The notes under the pieces are model-generated. The model saw only the letters and a list, made by a program, of their open reading frames with translations. It was not told the DNA's origin and did no database searches. A stretch of 64,000 nucleotides of DNA from UBA7446 sp024639165 (lineage in GTDB: Bacteria > Bacteroidota > Bacteroidia > Flavobacteriales > Flavobacteriaceae): contig JAHEIX010000012.1 in assembly GCA_024639165.1 (NCBI GenBank), forward strand, positions 1 through 64,000. The letters run 5' to 3'. Within the stretch, counting starts at the first letter, position 1. Each line of letters starts with the position of its first letter. A program made the translations under genes and the position numbers. Positions 24,776 to 34,213 of the stretch are shown in pieces.

Positions 24776-26791
24776 TTATTCTGGATAGGCAACCCGCAAG
24801 TGATAGCTACTGATGAGCTTCTCAACCAATACTTTTTTAATTGTTTCAATCTCACGCAGGGTAATGTCAGCCGCTAAGAATTGTTTCTCATCCATTAGGC
24901 GCTGCACAATCTTGTCTACAAAGGCATTGATTTTCTCTGCTGTGGGTTCTTTTAAACTTTTTGATGCTGCCTCTACGCCATCTGAAATCATGACAATAGC
25001 CGTTTCCTTTGAAAAGGGCTTTGGGCCAGGATATTGAAATTGTTCAATAGCTACATCATCGTTATTCTGTTTCGCCTGTTGATAAAAATAAAGCACGGTT
25101 GTTGTGCCGTGATGCGTGCGTATAAAGTCAACTACCCTATCTGGTAACTTGGCCTTTCTAGCAAGTGTAATCCCATGCAGCACATGCTCAATGATGATTT
25201 TAGCACTTACTTCAGAAGAAAGATCATCATGTGGACTATAAGAAGCTTGATTTTCACTAAAGAAAACCGGATTTTTCATTTTTCCTATATCGTGATACAA
25301 AGCACCCACCCTAGTGAGTAATGTATTGGCATCAATAGCATTGGCAGCAGCTTCGGCTATATTGGCCACTTGCAAAGAATGTTGAAATGTTCCGGGGGCT
25401 TTATCAGCCAGTTCACGAAGGAGTTTACTGTTCGTATCTGAGAGTTCCAACAGGGAGGCATCTGACACCAAACCAAATACCTTTTCAAAAATATAAATAA
25501 GCGGTTGTACAAATAAAATAGCTAAACCATTCACTACAAAAAGCAGTAATACATCATAGGATAACTGATTCAAATTCCCGTCGTGAATTAGGGTAAAGGC
25601 AATATAAGAGACAACATACAATCCCACTATAAGTCCTACAGAAATAAACAGTTTTGCACGTCGGTACAGGTCATTGACGGTAAGGGATGCCAAAATACCA
25701 GCCATCATCTGTAAAAACATAAATTCAAAGCTATTGGGAACCAAAAATGCAAGAAGAAATAGAGCAATCATCAAAGAAAATAGCGCAATTCGGGTGTCAA
25801 AAAAAGTACGCAAAAGTAAGGGTAGCATACAGATAGGTACCGCGTAAACATATAACGGGTTTACATCTACAACTGCTTTTGTCAGTAAGACCATCAACAA
25901 TATGATAACACACAAAAAGGTAATGCGCTTGTTGTTTTCAAAGACCAAGGGTCGTGTGCGCCACAAGAACACAAAAAGAAGTAACACAGGGACACTAACC
26001 AATAATGTATACCCTAAAATAATCCAAGCCGTATTGGACTGAGTCCAAGTTTGAGACTCATATTCAAGCTGAAGCGACTGTAATATTTTTAGCTTTTCCC
26101 CTTCAACCACCTCACCTTTTGCGATGATTCGCGTTCCTTTAGTAACCAATCCACGAATGGACACTATCCCTGCAAGGGCTTCCGAACGAAATTGTGCAGT
26201 TAAGGTTTCATCATACGAAACATTGGGCGTTATCAAAGAGAGCAGATACTGCATACTGGCATCAGATAAAATACCCGTTCCTGCTTCAGTCAATTGATTT
26301 TCCAATTCATTTTTAACGTCTATATCAGCATATAAGTCGGTAAGTTTAATCGTCTTTTTTCTCGTGTTGTTTACCAGCGCAATCTCTTCTTCAAAAAGGG
26401 TCTCAGAAAACGACACCACACCAATAGCATACATGGCTTCGATTGTCGTGCGCCAATTGACAAAAAGAGCATTTGATGCTTCGTTGGCAGGAAGCACAGC
26501 GACGTATTGGTCAAAAGTATCAAAGACGGCTGGCAATACCTCTTGATCTACCGAAAAGTAGCGTGGAATATTTGCTTTTAAGCGTGTCCGTTCTTCTTCT
26601 AACTCATCTGCTGTTTTTTGAATGGGAAAATCATAGGGTGCCAAAAGGGTTTCATATTGCCAAGGCTTACCCGCTTGTATTTCATATTGGAAGCTACCCG
26701 CCCTTGGAAGGAGGTATACTACCACACCTACCACAAACAAGAAAAGCAGTATTTTATAGAGTATAGCTTGAAATCTATAAAAGAGCGACAT
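24776..26791 (-). CDS. 7TM-HD family phosphodiesterase (PgpH-like, putative c-di-AMP hydrolase)
   Basis: A 671-residue membrane protein. A first membrane segment (about 11-28) is followed by an extracellular 7TMR-HDED domain (about 30-250). Seven transmembrane helices cover about 254-440, and a cytoplasmic HD domain about 450-660. HD metal ligands are visible: H471 in TFQHSLQV, H500-D501 in ALYHDIGK, H536 in IIIEHVLHG and H560-H561 in RTHHGTT. PgpH of Listeria hydrolyses cyclic di-AMP through such an HD domain, and this architecture is the same. It is transcribed alone, divergent from the NlpC/P60-like gene. Family is secure; the nucleotide substrate is by family. Confidence 0.9.
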   Translation of the reverse strand: MSLFYRFQAILYKILLFLFVVGVVVYLLPRAGSFQYEIQAGKPWQYETLLAPYDFPIQKTADELEEERTRLKANIPRYFSVDQEVLPAVFDTFDQYVAVLPANEASNALFVNWRTTIEAMYAIGVVSFSETLFEEEIALVNNTRKKTIKLTDLYADIDVKNELENQLTEAGTGILSDASMQYLLSLITPNVSYDETLTAQFRSEALAGIVSIRGLVTKGTRIIAKGEVVEGEKLKILQSLQLEYESQTWTQSNTAWIILGYTLLVSVPVLLLFVFLWRTRPLVFENNKRITFLCVIILLMVLLTKAVVDVNPLYVYAVPICMLPLLLRTFFDTRIALFSLMIALFLLAFLVPNSFEFMFLQMMAGILASLTVNDLYRRAKLFISVGLIVGLYVVSYIAFTLIHDGNLNQLSYDVLLLFVVNGLAILFVQPLIYIFEKVFGLVSDASLLELSDTNSKLLRELADKAPGTFQHSLQVANIAEAAANAIDANTLLTRVGALYHDIGKMKNPVFFSENQASYSPHDDLSSEVSAKIIIEHVLHGITLARKAKLPDRVVDFIRTHHGTTTVLYFYQQAKQNNDDVAIEQFQYPGPKPFSKETAIVMISDGVEAASKSLKEPTAEKINAFVDKIVQRLMDEKQFLAADITLREIETIKKVLVEKLISSYHLRVAYPE

Positions 26792-26854
26792 AAAAAAGAT
26801 TTAAACAAAAATACCACTTTTCAACAGACAGTAACACGGTCTTCATTTTATCTT

Positions 26855-26862
26855 TATTTTTG
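26855..26862 (+). promoter_or_regulatory. -7 box (TATTTTTG) of the NlpC/P60-like gene
   Basis: An exact match to the Bacteroidota TAnnTTTG box ends 4 bases before the ATG at 26867. Transcription would start at or just before the start codon, so the mRNA is probably leaderless. No clear -33 TTG at the right distance. Confidence 0.5.
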
Positions 26863-26866
26863 AACT

Positions 26867-27613
26867 ATGACGTATGGCATTTGTGGGTTGAGTTTAGTTC
26901 CGCTACGAGAAGCTGCTCAATTTGATGCACCGCTAGTAAGTGAGGTGTTATACGGGGAGTTATTTGAGGTTATTGGAACCAAAAAAAAATGGAGCAACAT
27001 CAAGCTTGCAGACGGTGCTATGGGGTGGATTGACAATGCGCAATTTACCGATCTAACGAGTGAAGAATTTGCCAAACTATCCGAGCAGGAACCCAAAACG
27101 GCGGTTGATTTAGTTGAGTTTATTTTAAAAGACAACGCCATACTATTCCCCGTTTCAATTGGAAGCACCATCCAGAACTGCGGCTTTTTAGGTCATCGAT
27201 TTGAAGGGCAGACCTCGGGCGGCTCTGTTCAAAAGAAAAGCATTCCCCAAACTGCCTTTAGGTTTCTGAATACCCCCTATAGAAAGGGCGGAAAATCTCC
27301 CTTTGGTATTGATGAAGCAGGTTTTACGCAAATCGTTTACAAGCTTTGCGGACTGGTGTTGCCTAGAACAGCAACAGAGCAATCAACACTTGGAGAGGTG
27401 CTTAGTTTTATAGAAGAGTCCGAGCCTGGCGATTTGGCTTTCTTTGATGACGAAGAAGGTCGTATTATACATGTTGGAATTGTGCTTGAGAACAACTACA
27501 TCATCCATGCGGCTGGACAAGTACGCGTTGATCGTCTAGATCAAACGGGCATCTTTAATGTTGCTAAAAATACACATACGCACCAATTAAGACTCATCAA
27601 ATCCATTGTATAA
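26867..27613 (+). CDS. SH3 / NlpC-P60 fold protein lacking the catalytic cysteine
   Basis: A 248-residue protein with a bacterial SH3 domain (about 1-62, GLSLVPLREAAQFDAPLVSE...GWIDNAQF) and a C40 (NlpC/P60) papain-like domain (about 125-248). Active C40 enzymes carry D-C-S-G-F, where Cys is the nucleophile that cuts peptidoglycan stem peptides. Here the same place reads D149-E150-A151-G152-F153, and the codon at 27314-27316 is GAA. The rest of the active site survives: H202 in IIHVGI and H214 in YIIHAAG, and the fold motif GDLAFF is intact. Either the protein is a non-catalytic peptidoglycan-binding relative or another residue serves. There is no signal peptide in the ORF as it stands. Confidence 0.82.
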   Translation: MTYGICGLSLVPLREAAQFDAPLVSEVLYGELFEVIGTKKKWSNIKLADGAMGWIDNAQFTDLTSEEFAKLSEQEPKTAVDLVEFILKDNAILFPVSIGSTIQNCGFLGHRFEGQTSGGSVQKKSIPQTAFRFLNTPYRKGGKSPFGIDEAGFTQIVYKLCGLVLPRTATEQSTLGEVLSFIEESEPGDLAFFDDEEGRIIHVGIVLENNYIIHAAGQVRVDRLDQTGIFNVAKNTHTHQLRLIKSIV

Positions 27614-27615
27614 AA

Positions 27616-27645
27616 AAACCCCGCCAAGGCGAGGTTTATATTTTT
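27616..27645. terminator. Bidirectional terminator between convergent genes
   Basis: Hairpin AAACC-C-CGCC / GGCG-A-GGTTT with one mismatch and a 2-base loop (27616-27637). It is followed by a T-rich tract (27641-27645) on the plus strand and preceded by A7, which gives a T-run on the minus strand. It lies between the NlpC-like gene and the TPR gene, which face each other. Confidence 0.8.
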
Positions 27646-27657
27646 CAAAAAACAAGA

Positions 27658-28911
27658 CTAGAGATTATCCAACATATCTCTGTATTTCTTAAAATTTGCT
27701 GTATCTCCAATTGTTCCAAAAATATTTTTCAGCGTGGTCAACGCATCAGTATTTTTAGGGTTAATAAAAACCAGCTTTTCTAAATAAGGTACAGCTTCTA
27801 GGAAAATACCTTCTCGCTTCTGCTTTAGGACGTCGTATTTTCTGTTTTCAGCAGCTGAATTTCCCAAGGCATTCATCTGTTCTACGATATCTGCCTCTCC
27901 CTCTAAAATTATTGATGCCAAATTAAGATAGGTAGGCTCATAAGCAGGGTCCAATTCCATTGCCTTTTTGTAATACGAAATTGCTGCATCGCGGTTGCCT
28001 TTATTACCGTTCACAACTCCTAAATTATAGTACAATACTGCATTGTTTGGATCCTGTGCTATGGCTTCTTCCATAAGCGAAGCAAATCGAGCCTCGTCAC
28101 CAATTTTGTTATACAAATCAGCTTCGGTAAGAATTAAGCTTACGTCCTTAGGCGATACAGAACGAGCATCTTTTACAGCTTGCATAGCAGCTTCATTGTC
28201 CCCTTTTTGTACATAAATCAACGCAATATTCTTAACAATTTCCGGGCGTCTGGATGGGGTTAAATCTTCGCGTAAATCCTTAAAATCTTTGGATTTTTTG
28301 TAAATCTCGAAGGTAGCTGCATCAGGAACCTCTATCTCATCACCAGTAGAAACTTCGGTAGCGTAATAAACTTTCTTTCGCCCCTGATAGTTGAGATCCT
28401 TAAGTTTTGTGTAATAAGCCAAAGAGGTGTCATAATCACCAGCATTAACAGCACTAGAGGCCGCAAAGTATAAATAGTCTATGTTATTTTCAGCATCTAG
28501 TTCGTATGCAGTATGCAATAACGTTGAGGCAGCTAAATATTCGTTTTTGCTATTCAAATCAACCGCTTCGTTAATCAAGTCATTTGTTAAGCTTGGAACA
28601 TTGATTTCTGCAAGGGAAGAGTACTTTTTAAGGCTAGCACTTTTCTCAACAGATTTGACCTTGTCAAAAGCAGCAATGGCTTCATCAAAAGCTTTTGTTT
28701 TCTGCTTAGAGAGGCCAAGTAAATAATAATAGTGTGAGCTGTATTTTGCCTCTGCATTATCGATCAGGGGTTTCATTTCATCTAAGGCTACGAGTGCTTT
28801 TTCGTACAGGCTTGCATCAACAAGCTTTTGCGCAGCTTTAAGCTCCTTTTTTTGTGCCACAGCCGATAAAGAAATTAGGGCAGCTAGAAGCACTTGGGAA
28901 TAAAATTTCAT
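27658..28911 (-). CDS. Periplasmic tetratricopeptide-repeat protein
   Basis: A 417-residue protein with a signal peptide (MKFYSQVLLAALISLSAVAQ) and TPR-type repeats along its length. The clearest are AVLYYNLGVVNGNKGNRDAAISYYKKAMELDPAYEPTYLNLASI (about 290-335) and the earlier AIAAFDKVKSVEKSASLKKY region. Such helical repeats bind protein partners. It is encoded 10 bases after gyrA and so is co-transcribed with it; this gyrA-TPR pairing is common in Flavobacteriaceae from memory, but no link to gyrase is implied. Function unknown. Confidence 0.85.
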   Translation of the reverse strand: MKFYSQVLLAALISLSAVAQKKELKAAQKLVDASLYEKALVALDEMKPLIDNAEAKYSSHYYYLLGLSKQKTKAFDEAIAAFDKVKSVEKSASLKKYSSLAEINVPSLTNDLINEAVDLNSKNEYLAASTLLHTAYELDAENNIDYLYFAASSAVNAGDYDTSLAYYTKLKDLNYQGRKKVYYATEVSTGDEIEVPDAATFEIYKKSKDFKDLREDLTPSRRPEIVKNIALIYVQKGDNEAAMQAVKDARSVSPKDVSLILTEADLYNKIGDEARFASLMEEAIAQDPNNAVLYYNLGVVNGNKGNRDAAISYYKKAMELDPAYEPTYLNLASIILEGEADIVEQMNALGNSAAENRKYDVLKQKREGIFLEAVPYLEKLVFINPKNTDALTTLKNIFGTIGDTANFKKYRDMLDNL

Positions 28912-28921
28912 ATTAAGTAGT

Positions 28922-31420
28922 TTATGAATTATCGTTATCTTCTAAAGTTACATCAATGTCATCTACATCTTGAATCTCATCATCGTCATTCATCACCTTG
29001 GCAACGGCAGCAATTGAATCGTCGCCTTTGATATTAATCAGACGAACACCTTGTGTGGCTCGTCCCATGACACGAAGGGTATCTACACCCAATCGTATGG
29101 CAATACCTGAGCGGTTGATAATCATCAAGTCATCTCCATCATTAACGTTTTTAATCGCAACCAAATTACCCGTTTTATCCGTTACAGAAAGGGTCTTTAC
29201 CCCTTTTCCGCCACGGTTGGTTATGCGATAGTCGTCCAAATTGGAGCGCTTTCCATAGCCATGCTCGGAAACAACCAAAATGTCAGAGTCTAAATCATTT
29301 ACAGTAACCATGCCAATAACTTCATCGTGTGCATCCTTTAGAGAGATACCTCTTACACCGGATGCATTTCTTCCCATTGGACGGGTCTTGCTTTCTTCAA
29401 AACGAATGGCCTTTCCAGACTTAACCGCTAAAACAACTTGCGAAAGTCCAGTCGTGAGTTTGGCTTCTAGTAATTCGTCTCCTTCACGAACTGTAATTGC
29501 GTTAATACCATTGGTCCTTGGTCTTGAATACTGTTCTAGTGATGTCTTTTTGACCTGTCCTTTTTTAGTGGCCATTACAACAAACATGCTGTTTATATAA
29601 TCCTCATTTTTCAAGTCTTGTGTACAGATGAAAGCTTTCACCTTGTCATCTTGCTCAATATTGATGAGGTTTTGAATGGCTCGTCCTTTGGCTGTCTTGC
29701 TTCCTTCTGGAATTTCAAATACACGCAACCAAAAACATTTTCCTTTTTGGGTAAAGAATAACATATACTGGTGGTTGGTACCAACAAATAAGTGCTCAAG
29801 AAAGTCTTCGTTACGGGTCGTAGAGGCTTTTTGTCCTACTCCACCCCTATTTTGAGTACGGTATTCTGCAAGCGGTGTTCTTTTGATATATCCCGCATGC
29901 GAAATGGTGATCACCACTTTCTCGTCTGGAATCATATCTTCAACACGGAAGCTTCCACCGGCGTATTCAATCGTAGATCGGCGTTCGTCTCCGTATTTGT
30001 CTTTGACTTCATGGAGTTCTGTTTTAATGATTTCCATACGGCGATCTTTTTTGTCTAAAATATCCTTTAGATCGGCAATGGTTTTCATCAATTCGTCAAA
30101 TTCGCTGCGCAATTTGTCCTGCTCTAAGCCAGTAAGCTGGCGTAAACGCATTTCAACAATAGCCTTTGCTTGTATTTCTGTTAATTCAAAAGTATCTATC
30201 AACTTTTTGCGTGCTTCTTCTGCATTGGCAGAAGCTTTAATCAAAGCAATGACCTCATCTATATTATCAGAGGCAATGATGAGTCCTTTTAAAATGTGTG
30301 CGCGCTCTTCTGCTTTTCGCAACTCGTATTGAGTACGACGTACCACAACCTCATGACGATGCTCCACAAAATGGTGAATCATATCCTTAAGGTTTAACAT
30401 TTGTGGTCTGCCCTTGACTAATGCAATATTATTAACACTAAAAGAGGATTGTAAGGCTGTATACTTATACAGCATATTGAGCACAATATTAGGAATTGCA
30501 TCACGCTTTAAGACGTAAACAATACGCATTCCCTTGCGATCAGACTCATCGCGAATATTAGAAATCCCTTCAATTTTTTTGTCGTTGACCATTTCAGCGG
30601 TTTTCCGAATCATATCAGCTTTGTTAACTTGATATGGAATTTCGGTAACGATAATACATTCACGACCGTTTACTTCTTCTATTTCGGCTTTTCCACGAAC
30701 AACAACACGTCCTCTGCCTGTATGGAAGGCTTCCTTGACACCTTCATATCCATAAATAACGCCTCCTGTAGGAAAGTCTGGTGCTTTGATGTGCTCCATC
30801 AGACCGTCGATATCAATCTCTGGGGTATCGATGTATGCAATCGTACCATTGATCACTTCTGTGAGGTTGTGAGGCGGCATGTTGGTTGCCATACCTACAG
30901 CAATACCTGAAGCTCCATTGATAAGCAAGTTAGGAACCCTAGTAGGCATTACGGTGGGTTCTTTTAAGGTGTCGTCAAAATTCAACTGATGATCAACGGT
31001 ATCTTTGTCGATATCGGCCATCATGTCTTCTGAAATTTTTTGCAAACGTGCCTCCGTGTAACGCATGGCTGCAGGGCTATCGCCATCAACAGATCCAAAG
31101 TTTCCTTGGCCATCAACCATCATGTAGCGCAAACTCCAAGATTGAGCCATACGCACCATGGTATCATAAACCGATGTATCTCCGTGTGGGTGGTATTTAC
31201 CAAGAACTTCCCCAACGATACGTGCAGACTTTTTATAAGATGAGTTTGCTCTGACTCCCAATTCATGCATGCCGAAGAGTACACGACGGTGTACAGGCTT
31301 AAGTCCATCACGAACATCTGGCAGTGCACGTGACACAATGACCGACATTGAATAGTCAATATAAGCCGACTTCATTTCGTCTTCAATGTTGATTGGAATC
31401 AATTTATCTTCAGTAGCCAT
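28922..31420 (-). CDS. gyrA: DNA gyrase subunit A
   Basis: An 832-residue GyrA, the breakage-reunion subunit of DNA gyrase. With GyrB it adds negative supercoils using ATP. The N-terminal winged-helix and tower domains hold the catalytic Tyr121 in AAMRYTEARL. The quinolone-region motif is HPHGDTSVYD, so the positions equal to E. coli Ser83 and Asp87 are Thr82 and Asp86, an Asp-intact pattern with no obvious resistance change. The C-terminal pinwheel domain has the wrapping motif NRGGKG (in YRITNRGGKGVKT) and a related NRGGVG. An acidic tail ends the protein. The start (MATEDKLIPINIEDEMK) matches the family. Divergent from clpC. Confidence 0.97.
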   Translation of the reverse strand: MATEDKLIPINIEDEMKSAYIDYSMSVIVSRALPDVRDGLKPVHRRVLFGMHELGVRANSSYKKSARIVGEVLGKYHPHGDTSVYDTMVRMAQSWSLRYMMVDGQGNFGSVDGDSPAAMRYTEARLQKISEDMMADIDKDTVDHQLNFDDTLKEPTVMPTRVPNLLINGASGIAVGMATNMPPHNLTEVINGTIAYIDTPEIDIDGLMEHIKAPDFPTGGVIYGYEGVKEAFHTGRGRVVVRGKAEIEEVNGRECIIVTEIPYQVNKADMIRKTAEMVNDKKIEGISNIRDESDRKGMRIVYVLKRDAIPNIVLNMLYKYTALQSSFSVNNIALVKGRPQMLNLKDMIHHFVEHRHEVVVRRTQYELRKAEERAHILKGLIIASDNIDEVIALIKASANAEEARKKLIDTFELTEIQAKAIVEMRLRQLTGLEQDKLRSEFDELMKTIADLKDILDKKDRRMEIIKTELHEVKDKYGDERRSTIEYAGGSFRVEDMIPDEKVVITISHAGYIKRTPLAEYRTQNRGGVGQKASTTRNEDFLEHLFVGTNHQYMLFFTQKGKCFWLRVFEIPEGSKTAKGRAIQNLINIEQDDKVKAFICTQDLKNEDYINSMFVVMATKKGQVKKTSLEQYSRPRTNGINAITVREGDELLEAKLTTGLSQVVLAVKSGKAIRFEESKTRPMGRNASGVRGISLKDAHDEVIGMVTVNDLDSDILVVSEHGYGKRSNLDDYRITNRGGKGVKTLSVTDKTGNLVAIKNVNDGDDLMIINRSGIAIRLGVDTLRVMGRATQGVRLINIKGDDSIAAVAKVMNDDDEIQDVDDIDVTLEDNDNS

Positions 31421-31637
31421 TCGGTTTTTTATTTAATGTTATGACATAATTGCTAAAATACATATTCATCGAATGAATATATATTAATTTATGCCCTATT
31501 TTCTTATAATTTATTAACAAACTATTTTTGAAAGAATTGCAAAATTTTTTGCTGATTTTATTTGTAATTCAACAATTTTTTTTGTCTATTCGTTATGTAT
31601 CTGGTTCGATTTTTGAACACAGTATTTAAAAAAAGCT
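31421..31637. promoter_or_regulatory. gyrA-clpC divergent promoter region with 19-base inverted repeat
   Basis: A 217-base A/T-rich spacer. A perfect inverted repeat, ATATTCAT-CGA-ATGAATAT, lies at 31462-31480, 42 bases before the gyrA start. TTTG at 31582-31585 and GATTTTTG shortly before clpC resemble -33 and -7 elements but deviate from consensus. Confidence 0.5.
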
Positions 31638-34196
31638 ATGGACGATAACTTTTCATCTCGCGTTAAAGACGTCATAACCTACAGTAAGGAAGAGGCCTTA
31701 CGACTTGGACACGACTTTATTGGCACAGAGCATCTTATGCTCGGATTACTACGTGATGGTAACGGAAAAGCAATTTCAATACTCTCAGCATTAGAGATTG
31801 ATTTGGATTATTTGAGAAGAAAAATTGAAATTTTAAGTCCTGCCAATCCGACCAATTCACCCGAACCACAACACAAAACAAACTTGCACCTAACCCGACA
31901 AGCGGAACGTGCACTAAAAACAACTTTCCTCGAAGCCAAGCTTTTTCAAAGCACTTCAATAAATACGGCACACTTGCTGCTGTGTATTCTTAGAAACGAG
32001 AATGATCCAACAACTAAGGTGTTGCACAAACTTCAGGTTGATTACGAAACAGTTAAAGATCAGTTTAAATACATGTCTGTCGATTCTGATGATGATGACT
32101 TTATAGACATGCCTTCTGCCGATGCATTTCCAGATGATGCCGCTGACGAAGAGAGCCGTGGGCAGGGCGCATCCTTTTCTTCGCCTACCGATGATAAAAA
32201 ATCAAAAAAATCCAGCACACCTGTCCTTGACAATTTTGGTAGAGACCTAACCAAGGTTGCCCTTGAAGGCAATATGGATCCCGTTATTGGCAGGGAAAAA
32301 GAAATTGAGCGTGTTTCACAAATTTTAAGCCGCCGTAAGAAAAACAATCCCTTACTCATTGGTGAACCCGGTGTGGGTAAGTCTGCCATTGCAGAAGGAC
32401 TAGCCCTACGCATTATTCAAAAAAAGGTGTCGAGAGTACTCTATAACAAACGCGTAGTAACCCTAGACTTAGCTTCGTTAGTTGCAGGCACAAAATACAG
32501 GGGGCAGTTTGAAGAACGCCTAAAAGCCGTTATGAATGAGTTGGAAAAAAACACCAACATCATATTATTTATTGATGAAATTCACACCATTGTTGGTGCC
32601 GGTGGCGCGACAGGAAGCCTTGATGCTTCCAATATGTTTAAGCCTGCACTGGCTAGAGGCGAAATTCAATGCATAGGTGCTACAACTCTTGACGAATACC
32701 GTCAAAACATTGAAAAAGATGGTGCTTTAGAACGTCGTTTCCAAAAAGTTGTGGTGGAACCGACTTCTGTAGATGAGACCATTGAAATATTGCAAAATAT
32801 CAAAGACAAGTACGAAGCGCATCACAATGTGAACTACACGGATGAAGCCATTGAAGCTTGTGTTAAACTATCAGACAGGTACATAACAGATCGTTTTTTA
32901 CCAGACAAGGCCATAGACGCCCTTGATGAAGCAGGATCAAGAGTACATATCACCAATATGGAAGTTCCTGAGAAAATTGTCGAAATTGAAAATGAGCTTG
33001 AAGATGTACGGGAGCAAAAAAACAGTGTTGTTAAGCGTCAGAAATATGAAGAGGCTGCTAAGCTTCGCGACGATGAGAAGAAACTGGAAAAAGAATTATT
33101 GCTAGCACAAGAAGACTGGCAAGAAGAACAACGTCAGAATAGAGAAACCGTTACTGAAAACCATATTGCTGATGTAGTTGCCATGATGACAGGAATTCCC
33201 GTCCAACGCTTATCAGACGGCGAAAGCGATCGCCTTGCAAAACTCGAGGAGCTCATACAAGGAAAAGTTATTGGCCAAGAGAATGCCGTGGCAAAAGTAG
33301 CCAAGGCCATTCAACGTAACCGAGCAGGACTTAAAAACCCGAACAAACCCATTGGTTCCTTTATTTTCCTAGGTCAAACTGGTGTTGGAAAAACACAACT
33401 TGCCAAAGTACTGGCAACCGAACTTTTTGAAAGCGAAGCCTCACTTATCCGAATAGACATGAGTGAATACATGGAGAAATTTTCTATTTCAAGGCTTATT
33501 GGTGCACCTCCGGGATACGTAGGCTATGAAGAAGGAGGGCAATTAAGTGAAAAGGTCAGAAGAAAACCTTATTCCGTTGTTCTTTTAGATGAGATTGAAA
33601 AAGCACATCCAGATGTCTTTAACATGTTGCTTCAAGTATTAGATGATGGCTATTTAACCGACTCGCTAGGCAGACGTGTAGATTTCAAAAACACCATTAT
33701 CATCATGACTTCAAATGTTGGCGCAAGACAAGTCAAAGACTTTGGGTTAGGCGTTGGATTTGGTACAGCAGCCCAAAAATCTCAAGAAGACAAAAATATT
33801 CAAGGCGTTATTCAAAATGCACTAAAAAAGAAATTCTCTCCAGAATTTTTAAATCGAATTGATGATGTGGTAATTTTCAATAACCTTGACAAAGACCACC
33901 TAACAAAAATCATCAAGCTTGAACTTGGCGCATTACAGGACAGGGTTAAAGAACTCGGCTACAGCTTATCATTGAGCAAAAAAGCCATTACATTCCTGAT
34001 TGACAAAGGCTATGACAAGCAGTATGGTGCTAGACCACTTGCGCGTGCCATTCAGCGATATGTAGAGGACGCCATGGCAGGAGAGATTCTTAAAAAATCG
34101 CTTACCAATGGCTCTAAGGTGACTTTTGATTGGGATGGAAAAAGCGATGAACTAAAGCTTTCTATTGAAAATAACAAGGCGACAAAAAAATCGTAG
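31638..34196 (+). CDS. clpC: ATP-dependent Clp protease ATP-binding subunit ClpC
   Basis: An 852-residue HSP100 unfoldase that feeds substrates to the ClpP peptidase (not in this window). Two Clp-N repeats cover about 1-145 (HDFIGTEHLMLGLLRDGNG, then INTAHLLLCILRNEND). An acidic linker follows, then AAA1 with Walker A GEPGVGKSA (242-250), a UVR motif in the middle (about 445-480, KYEEAAKLRDDEKKLEKE), and AAA2 with Walker A GQTGVGKTQ (579-587), and the ClpB-D2-small domain to about 840. The UVR-containing middle domain marks it as ClpC rather than ClpB or ClpA. Single gene, convergent with nadC, 17 bases between stops. Confidence 0.96.
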   Translation: MDDNFSSRVKDVITYSKEEALRLGHDFIGTEHLMLGLLRDGNGKAISILSALEIDLDYLRRKIEILSPANPTNSPEPQHKTNLHLTRQAERALKTTFLEAKLFQSTSINTAHLLLCILRNENDPTTKVLHKLQVDYETVKDQFKYMSVDSDDDDFIDMPSADAFPDDAADEESRGQGASFSSPTDDKKSKKSSTPVLDNFGRDLTKVALEGNMDPVIGREKEIERVSQILSRRKKNNPLLIGEPGVGKSAIAEGLALRIIQKKVSRVLYNKRVVTLDLASLVAGTKYRGQFEERLKAVMNELEKNTNIILFIDEIHTIVGAGGATGSLDASNMFKPALARGEIQCIGATTLDEYRQNIEKDGALERRFQKVVVEPTSVDETIEILQNIKDKYEAHHNVNYTDEAIEACVKLSDRYITDRFLPDKAIDALDEAGSRVHITNMEVPEKIVEIENELEDVREQKNSVVKRQKYEEAAKLRDDEKKLEKELLLAQEDWQEEQRQNRETVTENHIADVVAMMTGIPVQRLSDGESDRLAKLEELIQGKVIGQENAVAKVAKAIQRNRAGLKNPNKPIGSFIFLGQTGVGKTQLAKVLATELFESEASLIRIDMSEYMEKFSISRLIGAPPGYVGYEEGGQLSEKVRRKPYSVVLLDEIEKAHPDVFNMLLQVLDDGYLTDSLGRRVDFKNTIIIMTSNVGARQVKDFGLGVGFGTAAQKSQEDKNIQGVIQNALKKKFSPEFLNRIDDVVIFNNLDKDHLTKIIKLELGALQDRVKELGYSLSLSKKAITFLIDKGYDKQYGARPLARAIQRYVEDAMAGEILKKSLTNGSKVTFDWDGKSDELKLSIENNKATKKS

Positions 34197-34213
34197 CCAC
34201 ACTCTAAATTAGG

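Noticed and set aside
29883..30332. 149-codon plus-strand ORF inside gyrA
   Set aside because: It is antisense to a highly conserved gene, Ser-rich as antisense frames tend to be, and resembles no protein family.
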